A stretch of DNA of 15,856 nucleotides from Candidatus Nomurabacteria bacterium (GCA_020846955.1 JADLCZ010000038.1:1-15856); one strand, 5' to 3'. Positions 1 through 8,182 are shown, counted from the first letter of the stretch. Numbers and translations are program-made. The notes: generated by a model not told the origin, from the letters alone.

Positions 1-9
1 GGTCACAGA

Positions 10-35
10 GTCGAGTGCTAGTTCGAGCACTCGAC
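10..35. repeat. Perfect 10-bp inverted repeat at the left edge
   Basis: Positions 10-19 pair perfectly with 26-35 around a 6-base loop. No T tract follows on either strand, so it is not an obvious intrinsic terminator. It overlaps the left copy of the 13-base direct repeat (30-42), so it could be part of a recombination site or the end of a flanking structure. A tRNA T-arm was considered and does not fit. Confidence 0.55.
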
Positions 36-42
36 AAGGGTC
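30..42 (+). repeat. Left copy of 13-base terminal direct repeat (possible attL core)
   Basis: CTCGACAAGGGTC occurs here and again, identically and in the same orientation, at 15767-15779. The sequences on either side of the two copies differ. The left copy lies 80 bases from the end of a serine recombinase gene. Recombinases of this class leave short direct repeats at the ends of the inserted element, so an attL/attR pair is plausible but unproven. Confidence 0.45.
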
Positions 43-67
43 ATTAAACGCTCTTGTTATAAAGAAC

Positions 68-108
68 AACAAAAACAGCTAACGAGATAATCGTTAGCTG
101 TTTTTGTT
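68..108 (-). terminator. Intrinsic terminator of the recombinase gene
   Basis: Positions 68-85 pair with 91-108 around a 5-base loop, giving an 18-bp stem with A/T runs at the outer ends. Read leftward it lies 14 bases after the recombinase stop and has a U-rich 3' arm. The symmetry means it could also stop rightward transcription. Confidence 0.75.
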
Positions 109-121
109 TGAAAAGTTATTT

Positions 122-1396
122 TTACTCTTTAACTGTTATGATCTTATTTTTTAAAACTAGATCGTTTTTTATACAATCAAGAACCGATCGTTTTTCTAAA
201 ATTGTTCCGTCTTTCAAAACGAATTTCATGTAATTTCTGAGATCAACTTTCTGTATATCTGCTGGGTTGTCCTTTCCTAAAAACATTGCTTGAAGCTTTT
301 TGAATTTCTTGATTTCAAGATTCAACTTTTCATTAAGTTGTACTTCATTAAGATCCAAAGTTCCTGCCATTTTCTGAAATTCTTTTAACAAATCATCTTC
401 GTTTATCGCAGGATTCGTACATTTTCTATCTTTAGACTTCGTACATCTGTAATAGACATGTCTATTTACTCCGCCATTTAGTAGTTTCTTAAACTTTTCA
501 TCGGCAGTAATTCCAGATCCGCACATTCCACATTTAACCATTCGGGTGAATGCGAATTCTTTTCCGTGAGTTTTTATGACCTGTGTTTTGATTGCAGACC
601 TGCAATCATCAAAAAGTTCTTTACTGATTATTGGTGTATGCTTCCCATCATACCAATTTCCGCTTCCTTGAGGAAATTCAAATCTCCCATAATAAAAGGT
701 GTTATTGATTATCTTGAATACATTTCCAACACTTAAATAAAATCCTTTGTGTGTTTTAAAATTTAATTCATATCGTAACCATGAGTATACCCTCATTCCA
801 CTCCATCGTTCGTACGCAATTTTTTCAAAAATTTGTTTGATAATTGGTGCACGTTCTGGATCAATCTCTACTTCACATTTTGCTAGTCTTTCGTTTGGTT
901 TTCGATAACCAGTCGGTGGCTGTACTGGCCATAATCCCATTTCGCAACGTGCCCTCATACCTCGTTTAACATTGATACTCTTGTTATCATTTTCAAGTTT
1001 TGCCTGAGAGCATAAAATCATCAAGAGGAATTTATCGCTTGGCGAGTTAGTAAATGTTTGACCGAAAGTTTTAATTTGAGTTAGTTTCTTTTGATCAATA
1101 CGATCTACTAGTTTCCCCAGATCTCCTGCATTACGACTCAATCTGTCAGGTGCCCAAGTGATAATGGCATTAAATATGCCGTCGTCTATATCTTTTAGTA
1201 TTTCTTCAAATACTGGTCGCTGACCTGATTCTTTTGCACTATGAGATTCACGACGAATCTCAACAATATTTAACCCTTCACGATCAGCTATTTGCTTCAT
1301 TTCTTTGATTTGGGAATCAATAGAAAGAGCTTGTTTTTCTTCAGCTTCTGTCGACTTACGAGCATATAAGCAATACTTTAATTGTGTTTTTTCCAT
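122..1396 (-). CDS. Large serine recombinase (site-specific integrase/resolvase family)
   Basis: This 424-residue protein is probably the mobility enzyme of the region. The N-terminal resolvase domain opens with YARKSTE, whose Ser15 is the expected nucleophile that forms the covalent link to DNA. APDRLSRN near residue 82 is the conserved arginine-containing segment. A central recombinase domain follows, then a zinc ribbon with Cys289, Cys292, Cys318 and Cys326, and a Lys-rich possibly coiled-coil tail. Family members cut both strands at att sites and exchange them by subunit rotation. The gene runs toward the left terminal repeat and ends in a strong terminator. No clear ribosome-binding site precedes the ATG, and an AT-rich TATAAT-like stretch abuts it. 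It is slightly shorter than many phage serine integrases, but all expected domains are visible. Integrase versus invertase or transposase cannot be settled from sequence. Confidence 0.93.
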   Translation of the reverse strand: MEKTQLKYCLYARKSTEAEEKQALSIDSQIKEMKQIADREGLNIVEIRRESHSAKESGQRPVFEEILKDIDDGIFNAIITWAPDRLSRNAGDLGKLVDRIDQKKLTQIKTFGQTFTNSPSDKFLLMILCSQAKLENDNKSINVKRGMRARCEMGLWPVQPPTGYRKPNERLAKCEVEIDPERAPIIKQIFEKIAYERWSGMRVYSWLRYELNFKTHKGFYLSVGNVFKIINNTFYYGRFEFPQGSGNWYDGKHTPIISKELFDDCRSAIKTQVIKTHGKEFAFTRMVKCGMCGSGITADEKFKKLLNGGVNRHVYYRCTKSKDRKCTNPAINEDDLLKEFQKMAGTLDLNEVQLNEKLNLEIKKFKKLQAMFLGKDNPADIQKVDLRNYMKFVLKDGTILEKRSVLDCIKNDLVLKNKIITVKE

Positions 1397-1520
1397 ATTA
1401 TATTAATGACGCAGAAGTAGTCTTTTGCTAAGACTATGCAGAACTAAAAATACGTCGCATACTCGCAATCAATTTTTTATAACGCTTTATTAAAAGGCTT
1501 TTTTATGATAGATTATAAAA

Positions 1521-1727
1521 GTACCCCATAGTATTTTTATAAGTGTGCTTAGTCCCCGGAAGGACTGTTTTCTCTTACCTGTTATTGGCAAAGAGGGGCA
1601 GTCCGAGTTCCATAACAGGAACCTTTCGGGGTAGCACCGCTATGGGGTACAGGCTCGGCTGTCCCTTTTTGCCGTTTCTGTACAAAAAAATGGATAGTCG
1701 AGACATAGAACTGTACCCCTATGTCTC
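1521..1727 (+). ncRNA. Structured leader or RNA upstream of the Type III R-M operon
   Basis: The 324-base gap between the recombinase and mod starts holds dense complementary pairings. The outer stem is 1521-1531 with 1640-1650 (11 bp). Inside it are 1554-1561 with 1624-1631 (one G-U), 1562-1567 with 1599-1604, and 1572-1576 with 1591-1595. The loop of the last hairpin, 1578-1585, pairs with 1612-1619, giving a pseudoknot. The 3' strand of the outer stem can instead pair downstream, 1644-1652 with 1711-1719. A third hairpin, 1700-1708 with 1719-1727, encloses the mod start codon. These mutually exclusive pairings look like a cis-regulatory switch. Candidate -10 elements lie just upstream (TATGAT at 1504-1509, TATAAA at 1514-1519) without a convincing -35. 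I do not recognise a known riboswitch or ribozyme class. Positions 1397-1503 show nothing clear. Confidence 0.55.
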
Positions 1728-3430
1728 AACATCACTCTGAAAAAGAGCTTTTAGCTCATATAAAAGATCTTGAGAATGAAATAAAAAAGCTCAAAGATCG
1801 AAAAAAGTTTGGTCTCGTCTGGGAAAATAAACCAGAAGAGGTTGTTTTAGCTTGCGAAAAACAAGTTCCAATAATTAAGGAGGTTAAAAATAGAAAATTA
1901 GTTTCTGATAATTTACCACTCAATAATGTTTTAATTGAGGGTGATAATTATCACTCGCTTTCTGTTTTGAACTATACACATCGAAATAAAATCGATGTTA
2001 TATATATTGATCCCCCATACAACACTGGAAGCAGTGCTTGGGTGTATAACAATAATTATATAGACGAAAATGATTCATACCGCCATAGTAAATGGGTGTC
2101 GATGATGAAGAATCGTCTAGAGCTAGCAAAAAACCTTCTAACAGATAACGGCTTTATTGTATGTGCAATTGATCATTATGAACTTTTTACCCTTGGTTTA
2201 TTAATGGATGAAATATTTGGAGAAAGTAATCGAATCGGAATTGTTTCAGTAGTTCATAAATCAGAGGGGCGTAATCAGGAAAAATTCTTTGGAACAAGTC
2301 ATGAGTACATGCTTTTTTATTCAAAAAATAAGCAGTCAGCAAATTTTGCCAAGATAGTTTTAAGCGAGGATATTCAAGCAACTTTTGACCGTGAAGATAA
2401 AGATGGTTTATTTAGATTAAATAACTATCTTCGTTCTGGTGGAGGTGATCATAATTTAAGAAAAAATAAACCTCATTTTTTCTATCCAATATATGTTAGT
2501 AGTGATCTGAAAAATATCACAATAGGAAAGCAAAAAGGATACGAAGAAATTTTACCTATTACTTCAACAGGACAAGAACGAACATGGAAAACAACAAAAG
2601 AAACTTTTCTTGAAAGATTGAATAGTGGACAAATAATTGCTGAAAGAGATCAAAACAATAAGATACAGGTTTATGAAAAATATCGCGAAAGTCAGGTAAT
2701 AAAGACACATTGGATTGATCCCAAATATCACGCCATACACTATGGAACAAAAGTTGTAGAAAATATATTAGGTGGTAAAAAGTTTGATTTTCCAAAATCA
2801 CTCTATCTTTTAATAGACACCCTCAAGCTAACATCGACAAAAAACTCTACGGTTCTAGATTTTTTTGCAGGATCAGGAACAACAGGTCATGCTGTCCTTG
2901 AACTTAACAAGCAAGATGGTGGAAAAAGAAAATTTATTCTCTGTACAAATAATGAAAATAACATTGCCGAAGAAGTTACTTATGAACGCCTTAAGCGAGT
3001 AATCAAGGGATACAAGAATAAAAAAGGAGAAAAAGTCGAAAGCCTCGGCGGTAATTTGTCGTACTACAAAACAGATCTTGTGGATATTGAAAAACTCCAA
3101 CGAATCTCTGATGAATCAAAAATTAAGATCACCTATCAAGCAGGTGAAATGATAGCGATTCGTGAAAACACTTTAAACGAATCAGATAAAAATGATTGGT
3201 GGCAGATATTTGAGAATGACAATAAGAAGACAGCGATTTACTTCAAAGAAGATAAATTAAAACTTCCTGAACTTGTGAAGATCCTAGAAAAGGAAGACAA
3301 ACCAACTGTCCTGTATATATTCGGTTGGGGTAAAAATGAATACAAAAACGAGTATTCAACAAAGAATATCAAAGTCGAGGATATTCCAGAACCTATTATC
3401 GAGGTTTATAAAGAAATTAACAGAATTTAA
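1721..3430 (+). CDS. mod: Type III restriction-modification methyltransferase subunit (Mod)
   Basis: This 569-residue enzyme transfers a methyl group from S-adenosylmethionine to adenine N6 in one strand of an asymmetric site. It also provides DNA recognition for the restriction complex. The N terminus (residues 5-30) is a charged, helical, probably coiled-coil segment typical of Mod proteins. The catalytic DPPYNTG motif is at 97-103. The cofactor motif DFFAGSG is at 380-386, so motif IV precedes motif I, the beta-class order. The region between them probably holds the target recognition domain. The ATG at 1721 was chosen because the family's usual N terminus starts there. It lacks a Shine-Dalgarno sequence and sits in the 3' arm of a 9-bp hairpin. 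Res follows after 3 bases. Confidence 0.95.
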   Translation: MSQHHSEKELLAHIKDLENEIKKLKDRKKFGLVWENKPEEVVLACEKQVPIIKEVKNRKLVSDNLPLNNVLIEGDNYHSLSVLNYTHRNKIDVIYIDPPYNTGSSAWVYNNNYIDENDSYRHSKWVSMMKNRLELAKNLLTDNGFIVCAIDHYELFTLGLLMDEIFGESNRIGIVSVVHKSEGRNQEKFFGTSHEYMLFYSKNKQSANFAKIVLSEDIQATFDREDKDGLFRLNNYLRSGGGDHNLRKNKPHFFYPIYVSSDLKNITIGKQKGYEEILPITSTGQERTWKTTKETFLERLNSGQIIAERDQNNKIQVYEKYRESQVIKTHWIDPKYHAIHYGTKVVENILGGKKFDFPKSLYLLIDTLKLTSTKNSTVLDFFAGSGTTGHAVLELNKQDGGKRKFILCTNNENNIAEEVTYERLKRVIKGYKNKKGEKVESLGGNLSYYKTDLVDIEKLQRISDESKIKITYQAGEMIAIRENTLNESDKNDWWQIFENDNKKTAIYFKEDKLKLPELVKILEKEDKPTVLYIFGWGKNEYKNEYSTKNIKVEDIPEPIIEVYKEINRI

Positions 3431-3433
3431 TAT

Positions 3434-5758
3434 ATGTTTGCACTTAAACCATTTCAAGAAAATACGATAGCCAAACTTAAGGATCAGTTCCTTAATCTTT
3501 GGAAGTCGCCACATGACAACATTCCGCTTATTTTCAAATCTCCAACAGGATCAGGAAAGACAATTATGATGGCGCAGTTCTTGCGTGACCTTGTAGGCGA
3601 TCCTCGCTTCTATGGAAATAATGTTGCCTTTATTTGGATTACATTTAACGAAGAATCATATATACAAAGTAAGAACAAATTATTTTCATATTACGGCGGA
3701 GCTTCAGAATTAGACCTTTTAGACCTCAATGATCTTACTCGAGGAAAACTAAACAAAAATGCAGTATTTTTTATTAATTGGCAGAAGATTAAAGGGACTT
3801 CCAAAGAAAGCCGAAAACTCCGAAAGGATAACGAATGGGGTCTGACCTTTGATAGTTTTATTGAAAAAACTAAAGAGGATGGTCGTAAGCTAGTTGTGAT
3901 TGTTGACGAGGAACATATCGGAGCAGACACGAAGCTTGCTGATGAAATCTTCAATCTCATTTCCCCTAAAATAACCGTTCGTATTTCTGCTACGCCTAAG
4001 TATTTACCTAACGCTGAAGACATTGCCGAACAAAAAGGCGGTTTCGTTCAAGCTAAGCGAGAAGATGTTATCGAAGCAGGGTTAATAAAAGAAAAGATTA
4101 TTTTCCAAACAGAAGAAGACCTTAATCGAAAAGATTTTAAAGGCGTTGATCAAGATGAGATACTTCTTGAACTTGCGTATCAAAAGAGACAAGATCTTAT
4201 AAAACATTATAGAAATGTTGGTGCAGAGGTAAATCCGCTTGTAATGATTCAGTTACCGAACGATGATCAAGCAGGCAAAGATACAACTACCACAAATAAA
4301 CAAGCTATTGTTCTTAATTTTCTTAAAGGAAAAGGCATACTTGAAGATGAGATAGCTATTTGGCTTTCGCAAGAAAAAGTGAATCTTGAATATATTACAG
4401 ACAACAAATCACCAATATCATTCTTGCTTTTCAAACAAGCCGCCGCAACTGGTTGGGACTGTCCCCGAGCAAGTGTGTTGGTTATGTTTAGAGAAATTAA
4501 AAATCCAACTTTTGCAATTCAAACAGTTGGTCGTATTTTGCGTATGCCATTTGGTTCGCATTTTCCAATTCCAGAATTAAACCTAGGATATCTTTACACA
4601 AATTACAAACGAAACGAGGTTTTAACTGAATATGAAAAAAACAAGACCGATAATCGACCCGCAATTTATGGAAGTTACCGAAAACCTGAAATTGAACCAA
4701 TAATGATTGAGTCTGTCTTTATGAGTCGTACCGACTACAACGATCTTGGTGACTCTTTTCAAGAAACCTTTAGCGATGTGGCAAATCAGTACTTTGGTAT
4801 TGGTAAAGACATTCCTGTACAAGCACTTAAAAAGTTAGAAAAGAAAGGTTTAGAAACAAGACCAATAGTAACAAATGGTCTTATTGTTGGTGTCGAAATT
4901 GATGATTACGATAACTTTACCAAGGAACTTATTGCGGAAGGAGGAAGTCATGATCAGGAGATGTCCCAACATGACCTTGAGCGCTTATATAACCTACTCT
5001 GTTTCAAGCATATTTCAAGACAAGTAGATGAAAATAAAAAGTTTGCACCAGAGCGTTCTTGGGGAAAGTTGAAAACTGCACTCAATGTATGGCTCTTAAA
5101 AACAACTGAGAAAGATCGTCAATCTATTTATACTATTGCGGTAAATGATCTACTAAGTCAGACAAGTATACTCGCTCCAATTTTAGGTATTGCACTTGAA
5201 AAATACCGACCTATTCGAGAAAAAGAAGTAAACAAGAAGTCTGAACGATCTAAACGAATTGAAACTATTGAAATTCCACGAGAGACACTTTTCTTTACCG
5301 ATCAATACGAAGAAATGAGTGTAAAGAAGTCTGCTCTTAAGCCTTTCTATATTGAGAAAAATTATAAGGGAGAAGGCAACGAAAAAGAATTTATTAAGTT
5401 TCTTGAATCTAATAAGGATGTAGTTTGGTGGTATAAAAATGGTGATACAGGAAGTGAGTTCTTCTCAATTTCTTATTACAACCCTGATGAGAACAAGGAA
5501 AAACTTTTCTATCCTGATTGGATTTTCAAGACAAAAAATAATGTTTGGATTGTAGATACCAAGAAAGGATCCACGGCCGAGATTGCTGATACCAAGTACA
5601 AGGCAGAAGCGTTACAGGAATGGTTCAAAAGAAAGAAAAATTTTGCAGGAGGAATTGTCGTTCAAGATGGTCCGAATGGGTGGAAAGTTAACTCAAATAA
5701 GACTTATTCTTATTCTCCATCATTTGATAAATGGGACAACTTAAAAGATGTTATATGA
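3434..5758 (+). CDS. res: Type III restriction enzyme Res subunit (helicase-nuclease)
   Basis: This 774-residue superfamily 2 ATPase with a C-terminal nuclease partners with Mod. It uses ATP to communicate along DNA and cuts unmethylated DNA when sites are suitably oriented. Visible motifs are Walker A SPTGSGKT (36-43), Walker B DEEH (158-161), SATP (185-188) and motif VI VGRILRMP (365-372). The nuclease centre reads YPDW (693-696), then VDTKK with Asp708 and Lys710, a PD-(D/E)xK arrangement. The protein is somewhat shorter than many Res proteins, but no motif is missing and the frame is intact, so it is probably active. Its stop overlaps the start of the next gene in an ATGA arrangement, suggesting translational coupling. 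Confidence 0.95.
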   Translation: MFALKPFQENTIAKLKDQFLNLWKSPHDNIPLIFKSPTGSGKTIMMAQFLRDLVGDPRFYGNNVAFIWITFNEESYIQSKNKLFSYYGGASELDLLDLNDLTRGKLNKNAVFFINWQKIKGTSKESRKLRKDNEWGLTFDSFIEKTKEDGRKLVVIVDEEHIGADTKLADEIFNLISPKITVRISATPKYLPNAEDIAEQKGGFVQAKREDVIEAGLIKEKIIFQTEEDLNRKDFKGVDQDEILLELAYQKRQDLIKHYRNVGAEVNPLVMIQLPNDDQAGKDTTTTNKQAIVLNFLKGKGILEDEIAIWLSQEKVNLEYITDNKSPISFLLFKQAAATGWDCPRASVLVMFREIKNPTFAIQTVGRILRMPFGSHFPIPELNLGYLYTNYKRNEVLTEYEKNKTDNRPAIYGSYRKPEIEPIMIESVFMSRTDYNDLGDSFQETFSDVANQYFGIGKDIPVQALKKLEKKGLETRPIVTNGLIVGVEIDDYDNFTKELIAEGGSHDQEMSQHDLERLYNLLCFKHISRQVDENKKFAPERSWGKLKTALNVWLLKTTEKDRQSIYTIAVNDLLSQTSILAPILGIALEKYRPIREKEVNKKSERSKRIETIEIPRETLFFTDQYEEMSVKKSALKPFYIEKNYKGEGNEKEFIKFLESNKDVVWWYKNGDTGSEFFSISYYNPDENKEKLFYPDWIFKTKNNVWIVDTKKGSTAEIADTKYKAEALQEWFKRKKNFAGGIVVQDGPNGWKVNSNKTYSYSPSFDKWDNLKDVI

Positions 5759-6207
5759 TCGAACATGAAGATAAAGTTAAATCATTAGAAATACTTGTAA
5801 ACGCAACGAGAGGTAAGGTTGATTACCTACTAAATGCAGATAATGCACTCGATGCAAAAGCAGGAGTTGTTATCGCATTAGAAATTGGGATTATTACGTT
5901 CTACATACAAAATACTCATATTCTTTTCTGTTTTTCACTGATACCTCTTATCTTTTTTGCGTTATCGTTTTATCTTCTTTGTAAAGTATTAAATGTTAAA
6001 ACCTACAATACTGGAGTCGTTGATTTTTATAATGATCCAAAGAATTACCGAACAATGAAATCGGAAGCACTTTTAGAACAATTGCTCTCCGATTATCAAA
6101 ATGCTTTTGATAAGAACTCAAAGAATCTTGAAGATAAAAATAATGATTATAAGCGAGCACTCAAAATATTTCTTGTCGGGTTTATATTATTAACATTTTT
6201 CATTTAG
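5755..6207 (+). CDS. Small membrane protein coupled to Type III R-M (SLATT/PycTM-like topology)
   Basis: I do not recognise this 150-residue protein with certainty. A soluble helical N terminus (about 1-33) is followed by DAKAGVVIALEIG leading into a first membrane helix (about 36-51). A second helix lies at about 55-78, then a charged, probably cytoplasmic helical region, and a last hydrophobic helix at about 136-150 ends the protein. A paired N-terminal membrane hairpin following an aspartate-containing DAKAG segment resembles membrane effectors such as SLATT or PycTM proteins, which act in nucleotide-signalled or abortive defence. That link is by topology only. The start is the ATG at 5755, which overlaps the res stop, rather than the longer in-frame start at 5731. 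Translational coupling to res implies a shared function. Confidence 0.7.
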   Translation: MIEHEDKVKSLEILVNATRGKVDYLLNADNALDAKAGVVIALEIGIITFYIQNTHILFCFSLIPLIFFALSFYLLCKVLNVKTYNTGVVDFYNDPKNYRTMKSEALLEQLLSDYQNAFDKNSKNLEDKNNDYKRALKIFLVGFILLTFFI

Positions 6208-6211
6208 ATCT

Positions 6212-6346
6212 ATGACAAATAAAAACACACCAGTAACCAAAAATGGTCAATCTAAACCAAGCTCTACACCAAAACCTGCAACACCAACACCTAGACCTAC
6301 TCCAAGTCAGGGACAAACAGTTTCTAAGGGTGGTAAAAACAAGTAA
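6212..6346 (+). CDS. 44-residue Pro/Thr/Lys-rich peptide
   Basis: An open frame starts 4 bases after the membrane protein stop and ends in TAA. The peptide begins MTNKNTPVTKNG, continues with alternating Thr-Pro and Lys-Pro units, and ends GGKNK. It has no hydrophobic segment and should be disordered and basic. The tight spacing and coherent composition suggest a real last gene of the R-M operon. No homologue is recognised. It might be a partner of the membrane protein, but the sequence does not show this. Confidence 0.55.
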   Translation: MTNKNTPVTKNGQSKPSSTPKPATPTPRPTPSQGQTVSKGGKNK

Positions 6347-6374
6347 TCCTGACTATGGAACCTAGTCGAATTTC

Positions 6375-7430
6375 TTAGTCAAAATTACTCACGTTAAAGA
6401 AATACTCATTCTTTAACTTTTCAGAGAATCTAAAAGTATCTGCATGGGAAAGAACTCCAAGATAAGACATAAGTGTTGCGTGCACTTTGTCTTTGGAGAC
6501 CTCTCCTCTTTTGTAGAGCAATATCTTCTCATTTATTTTCCTCAAGGCACGCTTTTGTGTACGCTTACGAACTAAAGAAAAATGTGGAAATAGTACATAT
6601 CCAAGATAATCAATACCAAGACCAAATTTGGTAATCGTGATTTTCTTTGGGTGTATCTGTATTTTTAATTTTTCTTTTAGAAATGAACGTATTTGAGGTA
6701 ATAATTGTATAAGATATTCTTTATTCTCGCTTACTATCACAAAATCATCAGTATACCGTGCATAATACTTCACCTTAAGATCATGCTTCATAAACTGATC
6801 AAACACGTCCATATACACATTCGCAAAAAGTTGAGAGGTTAGGTTGCCAATCGGCACACCGCATCTATCAAAAAGTGTAGATCTGTCACTGGTAAAACTT
6901 TCTACCACTTCTACTAAAAGGTTCATAAGTTCTTGATCCTTAATTCGTGAGCTAAGTATCAAAAGTAATATCTCGTGATTGATAGAATCAAAAAACTTCT
7001 CTATATCGCATTTCAAAATATACACATTCCTTGTGTTATTTTTACTTACTTTGTAGAGCATAGATCGTAGTGCGTCGACCCCTTTATGAGTGCCTTTGCC
7101 GATACGACACGAAAAAGAATTATTGATAAATGTCTTTTCGTATAGTGGGTACAAAATACTCATAATTGCGTGATGAAGTACTCGATCCCTAACTTGTGCT
7201 TTGTGTATATGGCGACGTTTTGGATCTGAAATATAAAACCCTGTGTACCCGCTATGATGATAGGTATGAGATGCGAGTTCTCTATGAAGTGAAAATATCT
7301 CCCGCTCAAGACTTTTCTCGAAAACAAGTACGTCTTCTTTCTTTTTCTTGTCACGGCGAAATTCCTCCCATGCAAAGAAGAGGTTTTCTGGAGTAATAAG
7401 TTTACTAAATAAATTCGTATAGATTCTCAT
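6375..7430 (-). CDS. Diversity-generating retroelement reverse transcriptase
   Basis: This 351-residue reverse transcriptase should copy the TR RNA into cDNA while misincorporating opposite adenine. Early regions include the KAQVRDRVLHHA segment (motif 1 area) and RIGKGTHKG. The first catalytic Asp lies in KCDIEKFFDSI (Asp142). Motif 4 is IGNLTSQ (194-200), whose SQ ending is characteristic of DGR enzymes, whereas group II intron enzymes usually have SP. The active-site box is YTDD (226-229). There is no maturase, endonuclease or X/thumb extension, which also favours a DGR. The start was set at MRIYTNLF because homologues begin this way; the longer frame to 7517 runs through avd. The start codon abuts the avd start with no gap, and no Shine-Dalgarno site is visible. 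Confidence 0.95.
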   Translation of the reverse strand: MRIYTNLFSKLITPENLFFAWEEFRRDKKKKEDVLVFEKSLEREIFSLHRELASHTYHHSGYTGFYISDPKRRHIHKAQVRDRVLHHAIMSILYPLYEKTFINNSFSCRIGKGTHKGVDALRSMLYKVSKNNTRNVYILKCDIEKFFDSINHEILLLILSSRIKDQELMNLLVEVVESFTSDRSTLFDRCGVPIGNLTSQLFANVYMDVFDQFMKHDLKVKYYARYTDDFVIVSENKEYLIQLLPQIRSFLKEKLKIQIHPKKITITKFGLGIDYLGYVLFPHFSLVRKRTQKRALRKINEKILLYKRGEVSKDKVHATLMSYLGVLSHADTFRFSEKLKNEYFFNVSNFD

Positions 7431-7775
7431 ATGAATGATAATGATGTACCAATACTTCGCAAAATTCATGAGTTGTATAAAACCTTTCATGAATACAGAA
7501 ATCTCGTACCTAAACAAGATAGATTCTCTGTGTACGAACGAACAGAAAATATCATCATTGATATCCTTGAATTAGTGCTTGAAGCAAGCTATGTTTCAAA
7601 AGACAGAAAAACAGTACTTCTCGAAAAGACGAGTGTAAAACTCAACATTGTGAGATTTTTCATTCGTCTTATGAAAGAAAGTAAAAGTCTCGATTTAAAG
7701 AAGTACACACTTCTCCAGGGAATCATTGACGAAATCGGTCGTATGCTTGGTGGTTGGATAAAGTCACAGAAATAA
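7431..7775 (+). CDS. avd: DGR accessory variability determinant (Avd), four-helix bundle protein
   Basis: This 114-residue basic helical protein has the Avd pattern: PILRKIHELYK at the start, a conserved RFSVYERTENI segment in helix 1-2, and the signature GRMLGGWIKSQK at the C terminus. In characterised DGRs, Avd forms a pentameric barrel that binds the reverse transcriptase and the TR RNA and is needed for mutagenic cDNA synthesis. Its orientation is opposite to rt, TR and target, which is unusual. Its ATG directly adjoins the rt ATG in a CATATG palindrome (7428-7433). A TATAGA box at 7418-7423, seven bases before the ATG, would fit a leaderless message, though no -35 is convincing. A hairpin follows the stop at 7793-7821. 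Confidence 0.93.
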   Translation: MNDNDVPILRKIHELYKTFHEYRNLVPKQDRFSVYERTENIIIDILELVLEASYVSKDRKTVLLEKTSVKLNIVRFFIRLMKESKSLDLKKYTLLQGIIDEIGRMLGGWIKSQK

Positions 7776-7792
7776 CCACAGCTGTAATAAAG

Positions 7793-7821
7793 CAAAAGGT
7801 ATCCGTAATGGATACCTTTTG
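7793..7821. terminator. Bidirectional hairpin terminator between avd and TR
   Basis: Positions 7793-7804 pair perfectly with 7810-7821 around a 5-base loop, and A4/T4 runs flank a GGTATCC stem. Read rightward it lies 17 bases after the avd stop and can end avd transcription. Read leftward it lies 14 bases after the 3' end of TR and could define the 3' end of a TR RNA. Confidence 0.7.
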
Positions 7822-7835
7822 TGCTTAATTGATAC

Positions 7836-7970
7836 TTCGGAAGACACACCGAAGCCGAGCCATAGTTGTCGTTGGCATTGTCGACATCGTTGGTGTCGAA
7901 CTTGACCTTGTCGTCATTGAACTTGAAGTACGGAGACTTCGAGAAGTCGGAATCGGCATTCGGAGCTTTT
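7836..7970 (-). repeat. DGR template repeat (TR)
   Basis: These 135 bases align without gaps to the VR at 8342-8476 (constant offset 506). Of 37 T positions on the plus strand (A on the template strand used), 27 differ in VR. All 98 non-T positions are identical. Translated in the VR frame, the adenines fall mainly in the first two positions of AAY, AAR, GAY and TAY codons, maximising amino-acid change. The 28 bases at 7838-7865 contain only one T and no difference, matching the invariant initiation end of homing. TR is non-coding here; apparent plus-strand frames across it are antisense shadows. Confidence 0.97.
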
Positions 7971-8003
7971 ACTATTTTCCGTCCACATCACAAACCACGA
8001 AGT

Positions 8004-8182
8004 ATGATATTGCACATAAATCACGATTCTGTATTTAATCCAACAGCACAATATTACTTGTCTGTCTTAGAAAATAGTAAGCAGTATCTCTAGAGCAACA
8101 ACACTGTCATAAAAACCGTAGTCTTTATGATCCTGATTGCGATTTCTCATGGGAGAAAGAGTTCGGTGATAGCAATCCGTGA
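8004..8182 (+). pseudogene. Possible frameshifted small gene remnant between TR and VR
   Basis: A frame from ATG 8004 gives 29 residues (start MILHINHDSVFN, end NSKQYL) and stops at 8091-8093. In another frame, 8081-8182 continues as protein-like sequence with LEQQHCHKN, SLYDPDCDFSWEKEFGD and a TGA, but has no start codon. A one-base slip near 8090 would join them into about 58 residues. This may be coincidence. No ribosome-binding site is seen. The rest of 7971-8220 shows no other gene. Confidence 0.25.

Noticed and set aside
1..42. 3' end of a tRNA gene as the integration site
   Set aside because: GTTCGAG resembles a T-loop, but the required 5-bp T-stem does not form; the bases instead make a 10-bp hairpin.
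1543..1740. 65-residue plus-strand frame upstream of mod
   Set aside because: It lies across the paired segments of the structured leader, overlaps the mod start, and its composition is not protein-like.
3691..4023. 110-residue minus-strand frame inside res
   Set aside because: It is an antisense shadow of the conserved helicase motifs of res.
6375..7430. Retron or group II intron reverse transcriptase
   Set aside because: There is no maturase/endonuclease domain, no intron domain V-like structure or msr/msd sequence was seen, motif 4 ends in SQ, and Avd plus a TR/VR pair are present.
7829..8038. Plus-strand frame resembling the one at 8326, as if a paralogue
   Set aside because: The similarity is only the TR/VR repeat read in antisense; it has no independent coding evidence.
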